A stretch of 64,000 nt of DNA from assembly GCF_000176035.2 (NCBI RefSeq), contig NC_015675.1:4840001-4904000 (forward strand). The letters run 5' to 3'. The stretch comes from Mesorhizobium opportunistum WSM2075. Its GTDB lineage: Bacteria; Pseudomonadota; Alphaproteobacteria; Rhizobiales; Rhizobiaceae. Below are positions 17,354 to 26,953 of the stretch, one piece after another; the stretch's first letter is position 1; every line of letters starts with the position of its first letter. The notes beneath the pieces were generated by a model that did no database searches, was not told the origin of the DNA, and saw nothing but the letters and a program-made list of their open reading frames with translations. Made by a program: the position numbers and the translations under genes.

Positions 17354-20300
17354 ATGCGCATCGAGCGTCGTTTCACCAAGCCGGGACAATCTGCTTACGC
17401 GGAGATCGAATTCCGCAAGGCGCTTTCCGAGATCAAGAATCCGGATGGCTCGGTGGTGTTCCGTCTCGACAACATCGATGTGCCGGCGCAGTTCTCCCAG
17501 GTTGCCGCCGACATCCTGGCGCAGAAGTATTTCCGCAAGGCCGGTGTCCCCGCGCGACTGAAGAAGGTCGAAGAGAACGACGTCCCCTCCTTCCTGTGGC
17601 GCTCCGTTGCCGACGAGGCCGAGCTTGCCAAACTGCCGGAAGCCGAGCGCTACGGTTCCGAGATCGACGCCCGCCAGGTCTTCGACCGGCTGGCCGGCAC
17701 CTGGACCTATTGGGGCTACAAGGGCGGCTACTTCAAGTCGGAGGACGATGCGCTCGCCTTCCGTGACGAGCTTGCCTACATGCTGGCCACGCAGCGCGTG
17801 GCGCCAAATTCGCCGCAATGGTTCAACACCGGCCTGCACTGGGCCTACGGCATCGACGGTCCGAGCCAGGGCCACTTCTATGTCGACCCCTTCACCGGCA
17901 AGCTGACCAAGTCGAAGTCCTCCTACGAGCATCCGCAGCCGCATGCCTGCTTCATCCAGGGCGTGCAGGACGATCTCGTCAACGAGGGCGGCATCATGGA
18001 TCTGTGGGTGCGTGAAGCGCGCCTGTTCAAATACGGGTCCGGCACCGGCTCGAACTTCTCGTTTCTGCGCGGCGAAGGCGAAAAGCTGTCTGGCGGCGGC
18101 CGTTCCTCCGGCCTGATGAGCTTCCTCAAGATCGGCGACCGCGCGGCGGGCGCCATCAAGTCGGGCGGCACGACGCGGCGCGCGGCGAAAATGGTCATTG
18201 TCGACGCCGACCACCCTGATATCGAGGAATTCATCGACTGGAAGGTCAATGAAGAGCAGAAGGTCGCCTCGCTGGTGACCGGCTCCAAGATCGTCAAGAA
18301 GCATCTCGAAGCGATCATGAAGGCCTGCGTCAACTGCGAAGGCCATGACGACGACTGCTTCGATCCTGCCATCAACACCGCGCTGAAGCGAGAGATCAAG
18401 GCAGCCAAGAAGTCGGCCGTGCCGGAGAACTACATTTACCGCGTCATCCAGTTCGCCAAGCAGGGCTACACCTCGATGTCGTTCAAGACCTACGACACCG
18501 ACTGGGATTCGGACGCCTACCTGACGGTCTCGGGCCAGAACTCCAACAATTCGGTGTCGCTGAAGGACGATTTCCTGCGCGCTGTCGAGCAGGATGGCGA
18601 CTGGCACCTGACCGCCCGCAAGGACGGCAAGGTCTTGAAGACGCTGAAGGCCAGGGACCTCTGGGAAAAGATAGGCTACGCCGCCTGGGCTTCGGCCGAT
18701 CCGGGCCTGCATTTCAACACGACGATGAACGACTGGCACACCTGCGCGTCGGCCGGTGCGATCCGGGCCTCCAACCCGTGCTCGGAATACATGTTCCTGG
18801 ACGACACGGCCTGCAACCTCGCCTCGATCAACCTTTTGCCCTACCGCAACGCCGACGGCACGATCGATATCGCCGCCTATGAGCATACGGTCCGGCTGTG
18901 GACCATCGTGCTCGAAATCTCGGTGATGATGGCGCAGTTCCCGTCGAAGGAGATCGCCAAGCTCTCCTACGAATACCGTACGCTCGGCCTCGGCTACGCC
19001 AATATCGGCGGCCTGCTGATGACCTCGGGCATTCCCTATGATTCCGACGAGGGCCGCGCGATCTGCGCCGCACTCACCGCGATCATGACCGGTACCGCCT
19101 ATGCCACTTCGGCCGAAATGGCCTCCGAGCTCGGCGCCTTCGCGGACTATGACCGCAACGCCCAGAACATGCTGCGCGTCATGCGCAACCATCGCCGCGC
19201 CGCCTATGGCGACAAGGACGGCTATGAGAAGCTGGCCGTCAATCCGGTGCCTCTGGTCGCCTCCGACCTCAAGCAGCAAGCGCTGGCCGATCATGCGAAA
19301 GCCGCCTGGGACCGCGCCATCGAGCTTGGCGAGGAGCATGGCTACCGCAACGCACAGGCAACCGTCATCGCGCCGACCGGCACGATCGGCTTGGTCATGG
19401 ATTGCGACACCACCGGCATCGAACCCGATTTCGCCCTGGTGAAGTTCAAGAAGCTCGCCGGCGGCGGCTACTTCAAGATCATCAACCGCGCCGTGCCGGA
19501 GGCGCTGCGCACGCTCGGCTATTCCGAAGCCCAACTCGCCGAGATCGAGGCCTATGCGGTCGGCCATGGCAACCTCAACCAGGCGCCCGGCATCAATCCC
19601 GGCTCGCTCAAGGCAAAGGGTTTCACCGATGACAAGATCGCGGCGCTCAATGCCGCGCTGAAGTCGGCCTTCGACATCAAGTTCGTCTTCAACCAGTGGA
19701 CGCTCGGCGCCGACTGGGTAAAGGAGACGTTTGGCTTCACCGACGAGCAGCTCAACGACTTCTCGTTCGAGATGCTGCCGGCGCTCGGCTTCTCCAGGAA
19801 GGACATCGAGGCCGCCAATATCCATGTCTGCGGCGCCATGACGCTGGAAGGCGCGCCCTTCCTCAAGGCCGAGCACCTGCCGGTGTTCGACTGCGCCAGC
19901 CCGTGCGGCAAGATCGGCAAGCGTTCGCTTTCGATCAACAGCCACATCCAGATGATGGCGGCGGCACAGCCCTTCATCTCGGGCGCGATCTCCAAGACCA
20001 TCAACATGCCGAACGACGCGACGGTGGAAGACGCCAAGGGCGCCTACATGCTGTCGTGGAAGCTGGCGCTGAAGGCCAACGCGCTCTACCGCGACGGCTC
20101 GAAGCTGTCGCAGCCGCTGAACTCCTCGCTGCTCGCCGATGTCGAGGACGACGAGGATGAGGCCCTCGAGCAGTTGATCCAGGCACCCGCCGCCGCCCGC
20201 GCTGCCCAGATCACCGAGCGGATCGTCGAGCGCATCATCGAGCGTGTGTCGCGCGAGCAGGAAAAGCTGCCCGGCCGCCGCAAGGGCTACACACAGAAGG

Positions 20301-21145
20301 CCAAGATCGGTGGCAACACCATCTTCCTGCGCACCGGCGAATATGATGACGGCCGCCTCGGCGAGATCTTCATCGACATGAACAAGGAGGGTGCCACGCT
20401 GCGTGGCCTTCTCAACAACTTCGCCATCGCCATCTCGCTCGGCCTGCAGTACGGCGTGCCGCTCGACGAATATGTGCACGCCTTCACCTTCACCAAGTTC
20501 GAGCCGGCTGGCATGGTGCAGGGCAATGATGCGATCAAGAGCGCGACGTCGATCCTCGATTACGTGTTCCGCGAGCTTGCGATTTCCTATCTCGGCCGCA
20601 ACGACCTCGCCCATGTCGACCAGTCGGACTTCTCCAACACCGCACTTGGCCGCAACATCAGCGAAGGCAAGACCGACGCCGTTTCCAAGGGCCTGACCCG
20701 CGGTTCGCCGGTGAAGCTGGTTTCCAGGGCAAGCGGCAACGATCCGAAGGGCTTTGCCGGTGGTTCCACCGGCACCCCTGCCCGTTCGGCGCCGACAGCC
20801 TTTTCCGGCTCCAACGTGCTGGCGCTGAAGCCGGCCAGCGACGAGGCGATCGCCTACAAGCGCGATTATGAGGATCGCGCCAAGGAGTTGGCCGAAGACA
20901 TGGCGTTCGAGGAGGCAGCCGACGCGGCGTCCAACGCTTCCACGGATGCCACCGCGGCCCTGTTCACCGACGCCGCAGCGAACGAAGCGGCCGAGGCGAA
21001 GAAACTCGCCGCCGACCGCCGTGCCAAGTCCCTGCTCCAAGGCTACACCGGCAATTCCTGCTCCGAGTGCCAGAACTTCACCATGGTGCGCAACGGGACC
21101 TGCGAGAAGTGCGATACGTGCGGCGCCACGAGCGGGTGCAGCTGA
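17354..21145 (+). CDS. nrdJ: vitamin B12-dependent ribonucleotide reductase (class II)
   Basis: Converts ribonucleotides to deoxyribonucleotides with adenosylcobalamin as radical source. 1263 residues, typical of the long class II enzyme. Visible parts are the N-terminal domain, a substrate-site cysteine in [20 protein letters not shown] with the conserved NxCx[13 protein letters not shown], and a C-terminal zinc-ribbon tail with CSECQNF, CEKCDTC and a final Cys-Ser. The ATG follows AGGA. As the sole class II reductase it usually serves general DNA precursor supply in this group. Confidence 0.96.
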   Translation: MRIERRFTKPGQSAYAEIEFRKALSEIKNPDGSVVFRLDNIDVPAQFSQVAADILAQKYFRKAGVPARLKKVEENDVPSFLWRSVADEAELAKLPEAERYGSEIDARQVFDRLAGTWTYWGYKGGYFKSEDDALAFRDELAYMLATQRVAPNSPQWFNTGLHWAYGIDGPSQGHFYVDPFTGKLTKSKSSYEHPQPHACFIQGVQDDLVNEGGIMDLWVREARLFKYGSGTGSNFSFLRGEGEKLSGGGRSSGLMSFLKIGDRAAGAIKSGGTTRRAAKMVIVDADHPDIEEFIDWKVNEEQKVASLVTGSKIVKKHLEAIMKACVNCEGHDDDCFDPAINTALKREIKAAKKSAVPENYIYRVIQFAKQGYTSMSFKTYDTDWDSDAYLTVSGQNSNNSVSLKDDFLRAVEQDGDWHLTARKDGKVLKTLKARDLWEKIGYAAWASADPGLHFNTTMNDWHTCASAGAIRASNPCSEYMFLDDTACNLASINLLPYRNADGTIDIAAYEHTVRLWTIVLEISVMMAQFPSKEIAKLSYEYRTLGLGYANIGGLLMTSGIPYDSDEGRAICAALTAIMTGTAYATSAEMASELGAFADYDRNAQNMLRVMRNHRRAAYGDKDGYEKLAVNPVPLVASDLKQQALADHAKAAWDRAIELGEEHGYRNAQATVIAPTGTIGLVMDCDTTGIEPDFALVKFKKLAGGGYFKIINRAVPEALRTLGYSEAQLAEIEAYAVGHGNLNQAPGINPGSLKAKGFTDDKIAALNAALKSAFDIKFVFNQWTLGADWVKETFGFTDEQLNDFSFEMLPALGFSRKDIEAANIHVCGAMTLEGAPFLKAEHLPVFDCASPCGKIGKRSLSINSHIQMMAAAQPFISGAISKTINMPNDATVEDAKGAYMLSWKLALKANALYRDGSKLSQPLNSSLLADVEDDEDEALEQLIQAPAAARAAQITERIVERIIERVSREQEKLPGRRKGYTQKAKIGGNTIFLRTGEYDDGRLGEIFIDMNKEGATLRGLLNNFAIAISLGLQYGVPLDEYVHAFTFTKFEPAGMVQGNDAIKSATSILDYVFRELAISYLGRNDLAHVDQSDFSNTALGRNISEGKTDAVSKGLTRGSPVKLVSRASGNDPKGFAGGSTGTPARSAPTAFSGSNVLALKPASDEAIAYKRDYEDRAKELAEDMAFEEAADAASNASTDATAALFTDAAANEAAEAKKLAADRRAKSLLQGYTGNSCSECQNFTMVRNGTCEKCDTCGATSGCS

Positions 21146-21204
21146 GACAGTTTGAGACATTAAAACCCTGATGCGTCACTGAATCTCGCTCAACGTCATG
21201 ATAG

Positions 21205-22452
21205 ATGGCTCGTTCGACACTAGAAGTTGGCTCACCCGGCATTAATGTTGATCATCCAGGCACTTCGGCGCCTGGATGCCGTGCCGTGGCGATAACCTTC
21301 GAAGAATTCACCGCTCAACTGAACGGCTCCATCTTTTGGAAGGAGTTCACGTTCTCCCAAAACCAGTTTTCGCCGCGGCCAGGTCAGGAGTTGGAGCTCG
21401 CCGACAGCTTCGTATGGCTCGGTGAGACTGCGTTCGTCATCCAGATGAAGGAGCGCGCGAAGCCGACGGACGATCCCGGAGTCGAAGGACGCTGGTTTAA
21501 GGATGCGGTCCGCCGAAAGGCAGTTAGTCAGGTCAAGGACTCCGTCCGTTTCCTCAAAGAGCACGAAACAATTTCGATCGCCAACGGACGCGGTCAGCGC
21601 TACGACGTTCGCGGCAGCGATCTCCGACACATTGAAAAGGTTGTTCTCTACGCCGCTGGCCCGTCGTTGCCAGATGAATGCCGGCGCATCCAGTACCACG
21701 ACAGCGAGACTGCTGGCTTCATCCACATCTTCGAGCGAAGCGACTATAGCCTGGTAGTCAAGATGCTTGCCGTCCCCGACGAAGTTCGGCGATATCTTCA
21801 GTATCGCGAGAAGGCGCTGGTGGAGCTCCGCGCCATCAAGACGGCAGTCGTCGAGAGCGACATCCTTGCTGCCTACATGTCCGATGAAAACATTCCTACC
21901 CCGTCGTCCCACAAGCACCTGGATCGTCTTGTCGATGACGCTGACCACGTAGACCTGTCGGTGATCATGAACCGTCTCGCCGACCACATTCAGAACCCGG
22001 ACCACTCTGGCGATTACGCCCGCATACTCCTAGAGTTTGCGAAGTTGCCGAGGTCTGCCTGGAGGGCGGCGAGGGAGAGACTGGATTTGTCGATCGGGGC
22101 GGCCAAAAACGAGCATTTCGAAAAGCCCTACAGATTCTATTTTCCTGAAACTGATTGCAGCTTCATGTTCGCACCGTTCCCTCCTGGCAAACCCACGACC
22201 GGACAGGAAGGTGAGCAAGCCCGAACAATTGGCCTCCAAAACCTCACGGCGGCCGCGAAGTATCTGAGCAAGGCCAGGCGGGGCATCGGGGTGGTCGTCT
22301 CGAAGGATGGCGAGTTCCTGCACCTGGACTGGTGCCTGATCGATGAACCATGGATGCACGATCCCGAGTTCGATGCTCATTTGGCTTCGAACAGCCCGTT
22401 CCGCGACATCAGGGAAAAGCGGATGAATGGGTACTACTTCGTCAACGGATAG
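21205..22452 (+). CDS. hypothetical protein with possible PD-(D/E)xK-like nuclease core
   Basis: Up to 415 residues; start may instead be GTG 21286, since neither has a strong ribosome site. I do not recognise the family. Near residues 60-85 the order ELADSFVWLGETAFVIQMKE resembles the E...D...(D/E/Q)xK signature of Mrr/NERD-type nucleases with QxK as catalytic pair, followed by a helix with QVKDSVRFL that could be the trailing alpha-helix. The long C-terminal part has no landmark. It follows nrdJ by 59 bases but reads as an accessory gene. Nuclease assignment is inference. Confidence 0.6.
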   Translation: MARSTLEVGSPGINVDHPGTSAPGCRAVAITFEEFTAQLNGSIFWKEFTFSQNQFSPRPGQELELADSFVWLGETAFVIQMKERAKPTDDPGVEGRWFKDAVRRKAVSQVKDSVRFLKEHETISIANGRGQRYDVRGSDLRHIEKVVLYAAGPSLPDECRRIQYHDSETAGFIHIFERSDYSLVVKMLAVPDEVRRYLQYREKALVELRAIKTAVVESDILAAYMSDENIPTPSSHKHLDRLVDDADHVDLSVIMNRLADHIQNPDHSGDYARILLEFAKLPRSAWRAARERLDLSIGAAKNEHFEKPYRFYFPETDCSFMFAPFPPGKPTTGQEGEQARTIGLQNLTAAAKYLSKARRGIGVVVSKDGEFLHLDWCLIDEPWMHDPEFDAHLASNSPFRDIREKRMNGYYFVNG

Positions 22453-22482
22453 ACGAAAACTGTCAGACATATAGCAGTGTTG

Positions 22483-22657
22483 TCACCCGGAGCCTCCTGG
22501 CTGCAAGCTGATCTCCCTGCTCGCGGATGACACCCTTTCGTACAGAAGCTGGCCACGGGCGGAGTTCCAGAAGGCGGTCCGATCATCCCGGCATCGTTCG
22601 TCCATGCGGCACAGGCACACCGAGCTGCTTCAACTCCCCGGCCGTCGGCTGAGCCAT
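22483..22657 (-). pseudogene. small broken gene remnant
   Basis: Minus-strand ATG at 22657 begins MAQPTAGELKQLGVPVPHG and reaches a stop soon after. The neighbouring frame continues in protein-like style (MDERCRDDRTAFWNSARGQL to SREISLQPGGSG) and stops at 22483. Together they look like one small gene split by a frameshift near 22600. No family recognised; the reading is tentative. Confidence 0.3.
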
Positions 22658-22719
22658 TATAGTCGCGCTCGTTCAAGTAGCACATCGCATGATGTCGGTT
22701 GCCGGGCGATTATACGGGT

Positions 22720-22980
22720 TCAGAGCAGACTGTCTTCTGGCATTAGGATCTCGGTAGCGGACGACCATTGAGCATTGTCATCGCTAAAATGGATCTGGCG
22801 GAAGCCGAAATCGCAGCGCTGTGCCCAGGCGGCCAGTCCGATTGTCTTGTCGGCCAGCCTTTCCCAGACGCATTTGTCGATCGGCACTCGCGGCGGCGCC
22901 GGCTCGTCCGCCACGGCTGATAGTGTTGCGGACGCAGACAGGGCGCAGGCCCAGGCGATCGATCTTATGGCGCTACTCAT
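22720..22980 (-). CDS. small secreted hypothetical protein, possibly 3'-truncated
   Basis: 86 residues with a signal peptide of about 24 residues ending AVA-DEP. The mature part (CVWERLADKTIGLAAWAQRC, then DFGFRQIHF) looks natural, but the last 20 residues lack the same character, so the original C-terminus may have been lost. The start overlaps the stop of the upstream secreted gene by eight bases, indicating translational coupling. No known domain. Confidence 0.55.
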   Translation of the reverse strand: MSSAIRSIAWACALSASATLSAVADEPAPPRVPIDKCVWERLADKTIGLAAWAQRCDFGFRQIHFSDDNAQWSSATEILMPEDSLL

Positions 22981-23494
22981 CGCTGCAACCTGTCAGAGCA
23001 AAGGCATCCCAGGCCGAGCCATCCGGATTGGCGTTGGCGAAATCGGCCCATTCGGTGAAAGCCACGCCGAAATCGGGCAGAAGCAGCCCTTTCGGCGCCG
23101 CTGTCGCTTCGCGCGCGTTCAACTGCTCGGCGCCGCCGCCGGTCAAGGCATAGACCTGGCCGTCCCATAGCCTGCACAGCCCACTGCCGTCCTGCAGGCC
23201 CGCCTCGCGGTCGTCATCGGTGCAAGCATGGCGGATGGTGCCGAGCGGAAACGAATTCTTGCCATTGGTCCAGGTGATGTCGGCCGGCAGGCTCGTGCCG
23301 GTGTTGGGTACGGTCAGCGAAAACACCTGCGCCGTCAGTGCCGCCGGTTCGTTGTCGATCGGCCGGAATTGCATGACCGCGCCCGAGCGCGGCTCGCGAT
23401 AGGTGGCATGGCTCAGCAGGCATTCCTTGGCGGTCGCTGCCTGCACCGGGCCGAGCAGGCCGAGCAAAACGAAGGCCAATTTGCGAGTGATCAT
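22973..23494 (-). CDS. secreted hypothetical protein
   Basis: 173 residues from ATG 23494; signal peptide of about 22 residues (ITRKLAFVLLGLLGPVQAATA). Five cysteines in the mature part may form disulfides. No domain recognised. The end overlaps the start of the next minus-strand gene (22980), so both form a two-gene operon of periplasmic proteins. An in-frame extension to 23551 covers a short dispersed repeat (23538-23563) and is probably not translated. Confidence 0.68.
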   Translation of the reverse strand: MITRKLAFVLLGLLGPVQAATAKECLLSHATYREPRSGAVMQFRPIDNEPAALTAQVFSLTVPNTGTSLPADITWTNGKNSFPLGTIRHACTDDDREAGLQDGSGLCRLWDGQVYALTGGGAEQLNAREATAAPKGLLLPDFGVAFTEWADFANANPDGSAWDAFALTGCSDE

Positions 23495-23589
23495 CAAATG
23501 TCTCTGGGAAAACGTTGCCCGGCCGGGTGCCGGCCCGCACAGTCGCATCATCCGCGCAAAAGCATAAGCGAAATCCGGCGCGGCTGCGT

Positions 23590-23868
23590 TTATCCACTCC
23601 CTGCCGGTTGCCTGTTCTGGTGCGCCTGCTCACGCAGATGCTCCTTGGTTTCGGCATCAAGCGCCCGCCAGTCGCAACCGCGAAGTGCCGCCCCCATCGA
23701 ATAAAGTGCGAGGATCGTCACCTGCCGTCCGAAACGGAACTTCAGCCGGTGGTAAGCTTCAACCACGCCGAAACCGCGCAGATCCACCTCACAGAGAATA
23801 TCGATTTCCGCCAGCATCCGCGCCATAGCCGGTCCGAGGTTCCTCATGTCTTGGATGCGAGTGCTCAT
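23590..23868 (-). CDS. TfoX C-terminal-domain protein
   Basis: 92 residues. The opening MRNLGPAMARMLAEIDILCE and the DLRGFGVVEAYHRLK segment match the stand-alone TfoX C-terminal helix-hairpin-helix-type domain. Full TfoX/Sxy regulates competence in gammaproteobacteria; the isolated C-terminal domain is widespread and of unknown role. Cytoplasmic. Confidence 0.8.
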   Translation of the reverse strand: MSTRIQDMRNLGPAMARMLAEIDILCEVDLRGFGVVEAYHRLKFRFGRQVTILALYSMGAALRGCDWRALDAETKEHLREQAHQNRQPAGSG

Positions 23869-24062
23869 CGCCGGGCCTCAGAGCGTTGAAGGCGCATGAG
23901 ATAGTCTCCAGGATTTGGCGATTTGTTTGGACCGTTGGCCCACAGTCGCATCATCCGGCCAAAAGCGGAATCCGGAATGGCCGCATTTTCTGCTGGACGA
24001 ATACTCCGCACAAATCCCACCACTGCTATACGATCGAGCATGGCGGATCGAGGAGACAGGTG

Positions 24063-24422
24063 ATGCGGCGTTTGGCAATGACCATGGCAATGTCCGCATG
24101 CGCGAGCGGCACCGCGCTGGCCGCGCCACCTTATGTCGGAACCTGGTCCCACGACCGGCTGAACTGTAGCGCGGCCGCCGACGTTCAACGCCAGACGGTT
24201 TTCACGGTGGACAAAGCGGCCCTGTCGCTTCCCGAATTCGGTTGCGAGCATGCGGCCTTTCGCAAAACAGCCACGGGCTGGGTGGTGCATGCGAGCCAGT
24301 GCTACGGCTCCGATCCGACACTCGAGGAGCCGTTCGCTCGTGTTGTCCATATCGAGAGGCATGGCGCCATGTTGCGGTTCACCTGGCCTGGCTTCGACAG
24401 CGGACCGCTCGTGCGCTGCTGA
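24063..24422 (+). CDS. small secreted hypothetical protein
   Basis: 119 residues from ATG 24063, preceded by GAGGAGACAGGT. Signal peptide of about 21 residues (ending LAAP). The mature part begins YVGTWSHDRLNC and has four cysteines, suggesting a small disulfide-bonded beta-barrel. Homologous function not known to me. Converges with the DUF3592 gene, 13 bases apart. Confidence 0.7.
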   Translation: MRRLAMTMAMSACASGTALAAPPYVGTWSHDRLNCSAAADVQRQTVFTVDKAALSLPEFGCEHAAFRKTATGWVVHASQCYGSDPTLEEPFARVVHIERHGAMLRFTWPGFDSGPLVRC

Positions 24423-24435
24423 AGCAATCAGCGTC

Positions 24436-25401
24436 TCAAACCAGCCCGACCAGCAAGGCCGCGCCGCCGAGAAAGCCCACCGAACAGACCCACAGCAGCC
24501 AGAGCCCCCGCACCCGGCATTCCAACACCGCAGAGGCGGGATTGGCGGGGTCGTAGTGGACTTCGACCTGGCTGCCCTCGGCATAGCTTCGTGCCTGGCC
24601 GCTGACTAGGGCGGGCAGCGAAGCGGTGACCGTGGCGCCGAAAGTGACACGGTCGGAGGTGTAGCGCTGGCCGGCGACGCCATAGCTGTAGACGATGCGG
24701 GATTTGAAGACGGTGCGCCAGCGTCGATAGTTGCTATGGTTGCGGAGCGCCTGCAGGCCCGAGGTGTCAATGCGGCCGGCGGCGACCGGCCATTTCGCGG
24801 CCTGCCCGGCAAGCGACTTCTGGGCGAAACCCATGCGCAGCGCGAACAGGCCCATGAACAGCAGCAGTGCCGCGGCGCCGAGGTTTTGCGGTTTGGGCAG
24901 ATGCGGCCGGATCGCCTCCAGCAGACCGCCGACGGAAAACACCAGAACCAGCGCGCCGATCACCAGTCCGGCCGAAAGCTGGAACATGAACTTGAAGGCG
25001 CCGTCCGGCATGGTGCGCTCGATGACGGCCTTGCTCGGATCGGCCGGATTGTAGAACACGGTCACGTCGGCGCCGCGCGGAAACTGCGCAAGGGTCTCGG
25101 TGACCTCGAAATTCCCCAGATTTTCCTGCACGCTGTAGCGCGAGCTTTGAAATTTCTTGCCGCCCACCTTGTATTCGAAGGTGATCGCCGGAAAATTGCG
25201 CATCTCGGTGGTATCGCTGCTGTCCGAGCCAGCGCCCGAGCTTCTGACTTCACGCGCCTCGACGCGCGACGAGACGATCTTTCCCGGTGTCGGCAACCAG
25301 TGGCTGAGCGCCCGCACCTCCCGCCATTTCATGACGCCGATGAACGACAACATGCCGGCGACCGCGCAGGCAAAGCCGACAAGCAGAATCTTGAGTTCCA
25401 C
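24436..25401 (-). CDS. DUF3592-family membrane protein
   Basis: 321 residues with transmembrane segments near residues 3-25, 140-165, 180-200 and at the C-terminus. Two repeated soluble parts carry the DUF3592 pattern (TPGKIVSSRV..., FEYKVGGKKFQSSR..., VTVFYNPADPSKAVIE and later VEVHYDPANPASAVLE). The internal duplication is clear from the two YxPxxPxxAV(I/L)E ends. Function unknown; inner membrane. Confidence 0.85.
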   Translation of the reverse strand: MELKILLVGFACAVAGMLSFIGVMKWREVRALSHWLPTPGKIVSSRVEAREVRSSGAGSDSSDTTEMRNFPAITFEYKVGGKKFQSSRYSVQENLGNFEVTETLAQFPRGADVTVFYNPADPSKAVIERTMPDGAFKFMFQLSAGLVIGALVLVFSVGGLLEAIRPHLPKPQNLGAAALLLFMGLFALRMGFAQKSLAGQAAKWPVAAGRIDTSGLQALRNHSNYRRWRTVFKSRIVYSYGVAGQRYTSDRVTFGATVTASLPALVSGQARSYAEGSQVEVHYDPANPASAVLECRVRGLWLLWVCSVGFLGGAALLVGLV

Positions 25402-25511
25402 CCTGATCCCCCCGGAGCGCAGGAACCGGCACTAGACAGCACCGCGACGGTAATGTCTCGCTTATTCGCAAAATCGCAAGGCAACCCATCACATCCCAGA
25501 CGGAGCACCAA

Positions 25512-25883
25512 ATGATCGATCACATAACCATCGAAGTGGGTGATCTGGAGAAGAGTAAGCTTTTCTACGAACGCGCTTTCGCGCCCCTGAAGTATCGCCT
25601 GTCCTTCGGCAAGGAAGGCGTCTTCTGGGCTTTCGATGTCGGCAATGGCTGCCTGTTCGAGATCCAGCGAACCGGCGAAGCGCCACCGCTCACCCATCTG
25701 CACGTCGCTTTCCGCGTCGGCAGCAAGGCAGAGGTCGACGCGTTCCATGCGGCAGCGCTGGAGGCCGGAGCCAAAGACAATGGGGCGCCCGGCCTGCGTC
25801 CGGACTATGCCGAGAATTACTACGCCTGCTTCGTGCTCGACCCCGATGGCTACAACATCGAGGCGATGATCAACGAGGCGTGA
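25512..25883 (+). CDS. VOC family (glyoxalase-like) protein
   Basis: 123 residues with the paired beta-alpha-beta-beta-beta modules of the vicinal oxygen chelate superfamily: MIDHITIEVGDLEKSKLFYE at the start (first metal His), HLHVAFRV mid-protein and DPDGYNIEAM at the end (last metal Glu). Likely a small metal-dependent lyase, isomerase or dioxygenase, or a binding protein; substrate not evident. Confidence 0.87.
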   Translation: MIDHITIEVGDLEKSKLFYERAFAPLKYRLSFGKEGVFWAFDVGNGCLFEIQRTGEAPPLTHLHVAFRVGSKAEVDAFHAAALEAGAKDNGAPGLRPDYAENYYACFVLDPDGYNIEAMINEA

Positions 25884-25926
25884 CGCGCTCACCTTTTTCC
25901 ACAAGGGAGAAGGGAAAAATATCCCT

Positions 25927-26529
25927 TCATGCCGGCCTCACAGCCAGAAACGTGTTCCATTCCTCGTTGTTGCGGCCGATGTTGAAATCATCCCTGAGGA
26001 GGACCAGCCCGGCGCTTTCGAGACGGGCCGCGAAGTCGTCCCTGCGCCAGTAGACCGTATGATATCTGCCTGATGTCTCGCCATCGCCATTGCGCATCGA
26101 TACGAGGAAGGCGCCGCCTGGCCGCAGTGCCCCGGCAATCTTGCCAAGCACCTGGTCGGTCTGGTCGCGCGGCACATGGATCAGGACGGCCAGGGCCAGG
26201 ACGGCGTCATAGGGGCCGCCGAGATCATCAGTGATGAGATCGAGAAGCTCACCATGCCTGCCGCGCGCGGCCTGCAGTTCGAGAAACCGCTTTGTTGCGT
26301 CGGTGCGGCGAACCTTCACGCCCAGGCCCTCCAGAAAATCCGCGTCGTAGCCGGCACCCGACCCGACTTCCAGAATCCGGCCGGATGTGCCGGCAATCGC
26401 CACAAGGCGCTTCAACGACGCCTGCTCTCTCTCGTTGGGGACATGCCGCACGATGGCATCGTAGCGTTCCGCATAGTCCTCATAGGCACTGATCGTCCGG
26501 CGGCTCTTGGCCAGAGCCTTCGACAACAT
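25927..26529 (-). CDS. class I SAM-dependent methyltransferase
   Basis: 200 residues from ATG 26529, preceded by AGGGAGG. Motif I ILEVGSGAGYDADFLEGLG binds SAM; YDAVLALAVLIHVPRDQ is motif II/post, and LRPGGAFLVSMRNG is motif III. A Methyltransf_25/11-type enzyme with unknown acceptor. A longer frame reaches 26763 but has no ribosome site. Confidence 0.87.
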   Translation of the reverse strand: MLSKALAKSRRTISAYEDYAERYDAIVRHVPNEREQASLKRLVAIAGTSGRILEVGSGAGYDADFLEGLGVKVRRTDATKRFLELQAARGRHGELLDLITDDLGGPYDAVLALAVLIHVPRDQTDQVLGKIAGALRPGGAFLVSMRNGDGETSGRYHTVYWRRDDFAARLESAGLVLLRDDFNIGRNNEEWNTFLAVRPA

Positions 26530-26731
26530 CTTTCCCTCCCTTGCATCCATGCTGGTCAAAGAGCTTCCTTCAGCGAATGGTGCCGGCAAATACGCATCCG
26601 TCAAGCATGCCGATGTCGTCCTGGGAAATGATCCGACATGCGCCCATCGACACGACGACGTGATAAAAGGGTCATTTGACGATCGATGCGATCGGATGAA
26701 AAATCCGCGGAGACACAGCCGGAAGGTGCGC

Positions 26732-26920
26732 ATGAGCGACGAACCCGAGGATGACGGCGACATCGTGAACCAGCTCGCCTATGTCAGGGCCGATCCGACC
26801 CAGCACGACACGCTTACGCTTCTCACCATGATCGATGCCGCGATTGCCGAGATCATGGCCTTGAGGAGGAGCCTGCGGCTGAGCGAGGAGCGGAACGACC
26901 GGAGCAACCAGCTCCAATAG
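26732..26920 (+). CDS. small hypothetical protein
   Basis: 62 residues from ATG 26732, preceded by GGAAGG. Acidic start, then two amphipathic helices (LTLLTMIDAAIAEIMALRRS). No domain recognised. Overlooked easily because of its size, but codon use looks natural and the ribosome site is good. Confidence 0.55.
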   Translation: MSDEPEDDGDIVNQLAYVRADPTQHDTLTLLTMIDAAIAEIMALRRSLRLSEERNDRSNQLQ

Positions 26921-26953
26921 GCAGCCGGAACGAGCAGCAACGCGCAAGAAGCC

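Noticed and set aside
17084..21160. A 1358-codon open frame on the minus strand opposite nrdJ.
   Set aside because: It is antisense to a clear class II reductase; the high GC at third positions keeps the opposite frame open. No domain or ribosome site is visible in it.
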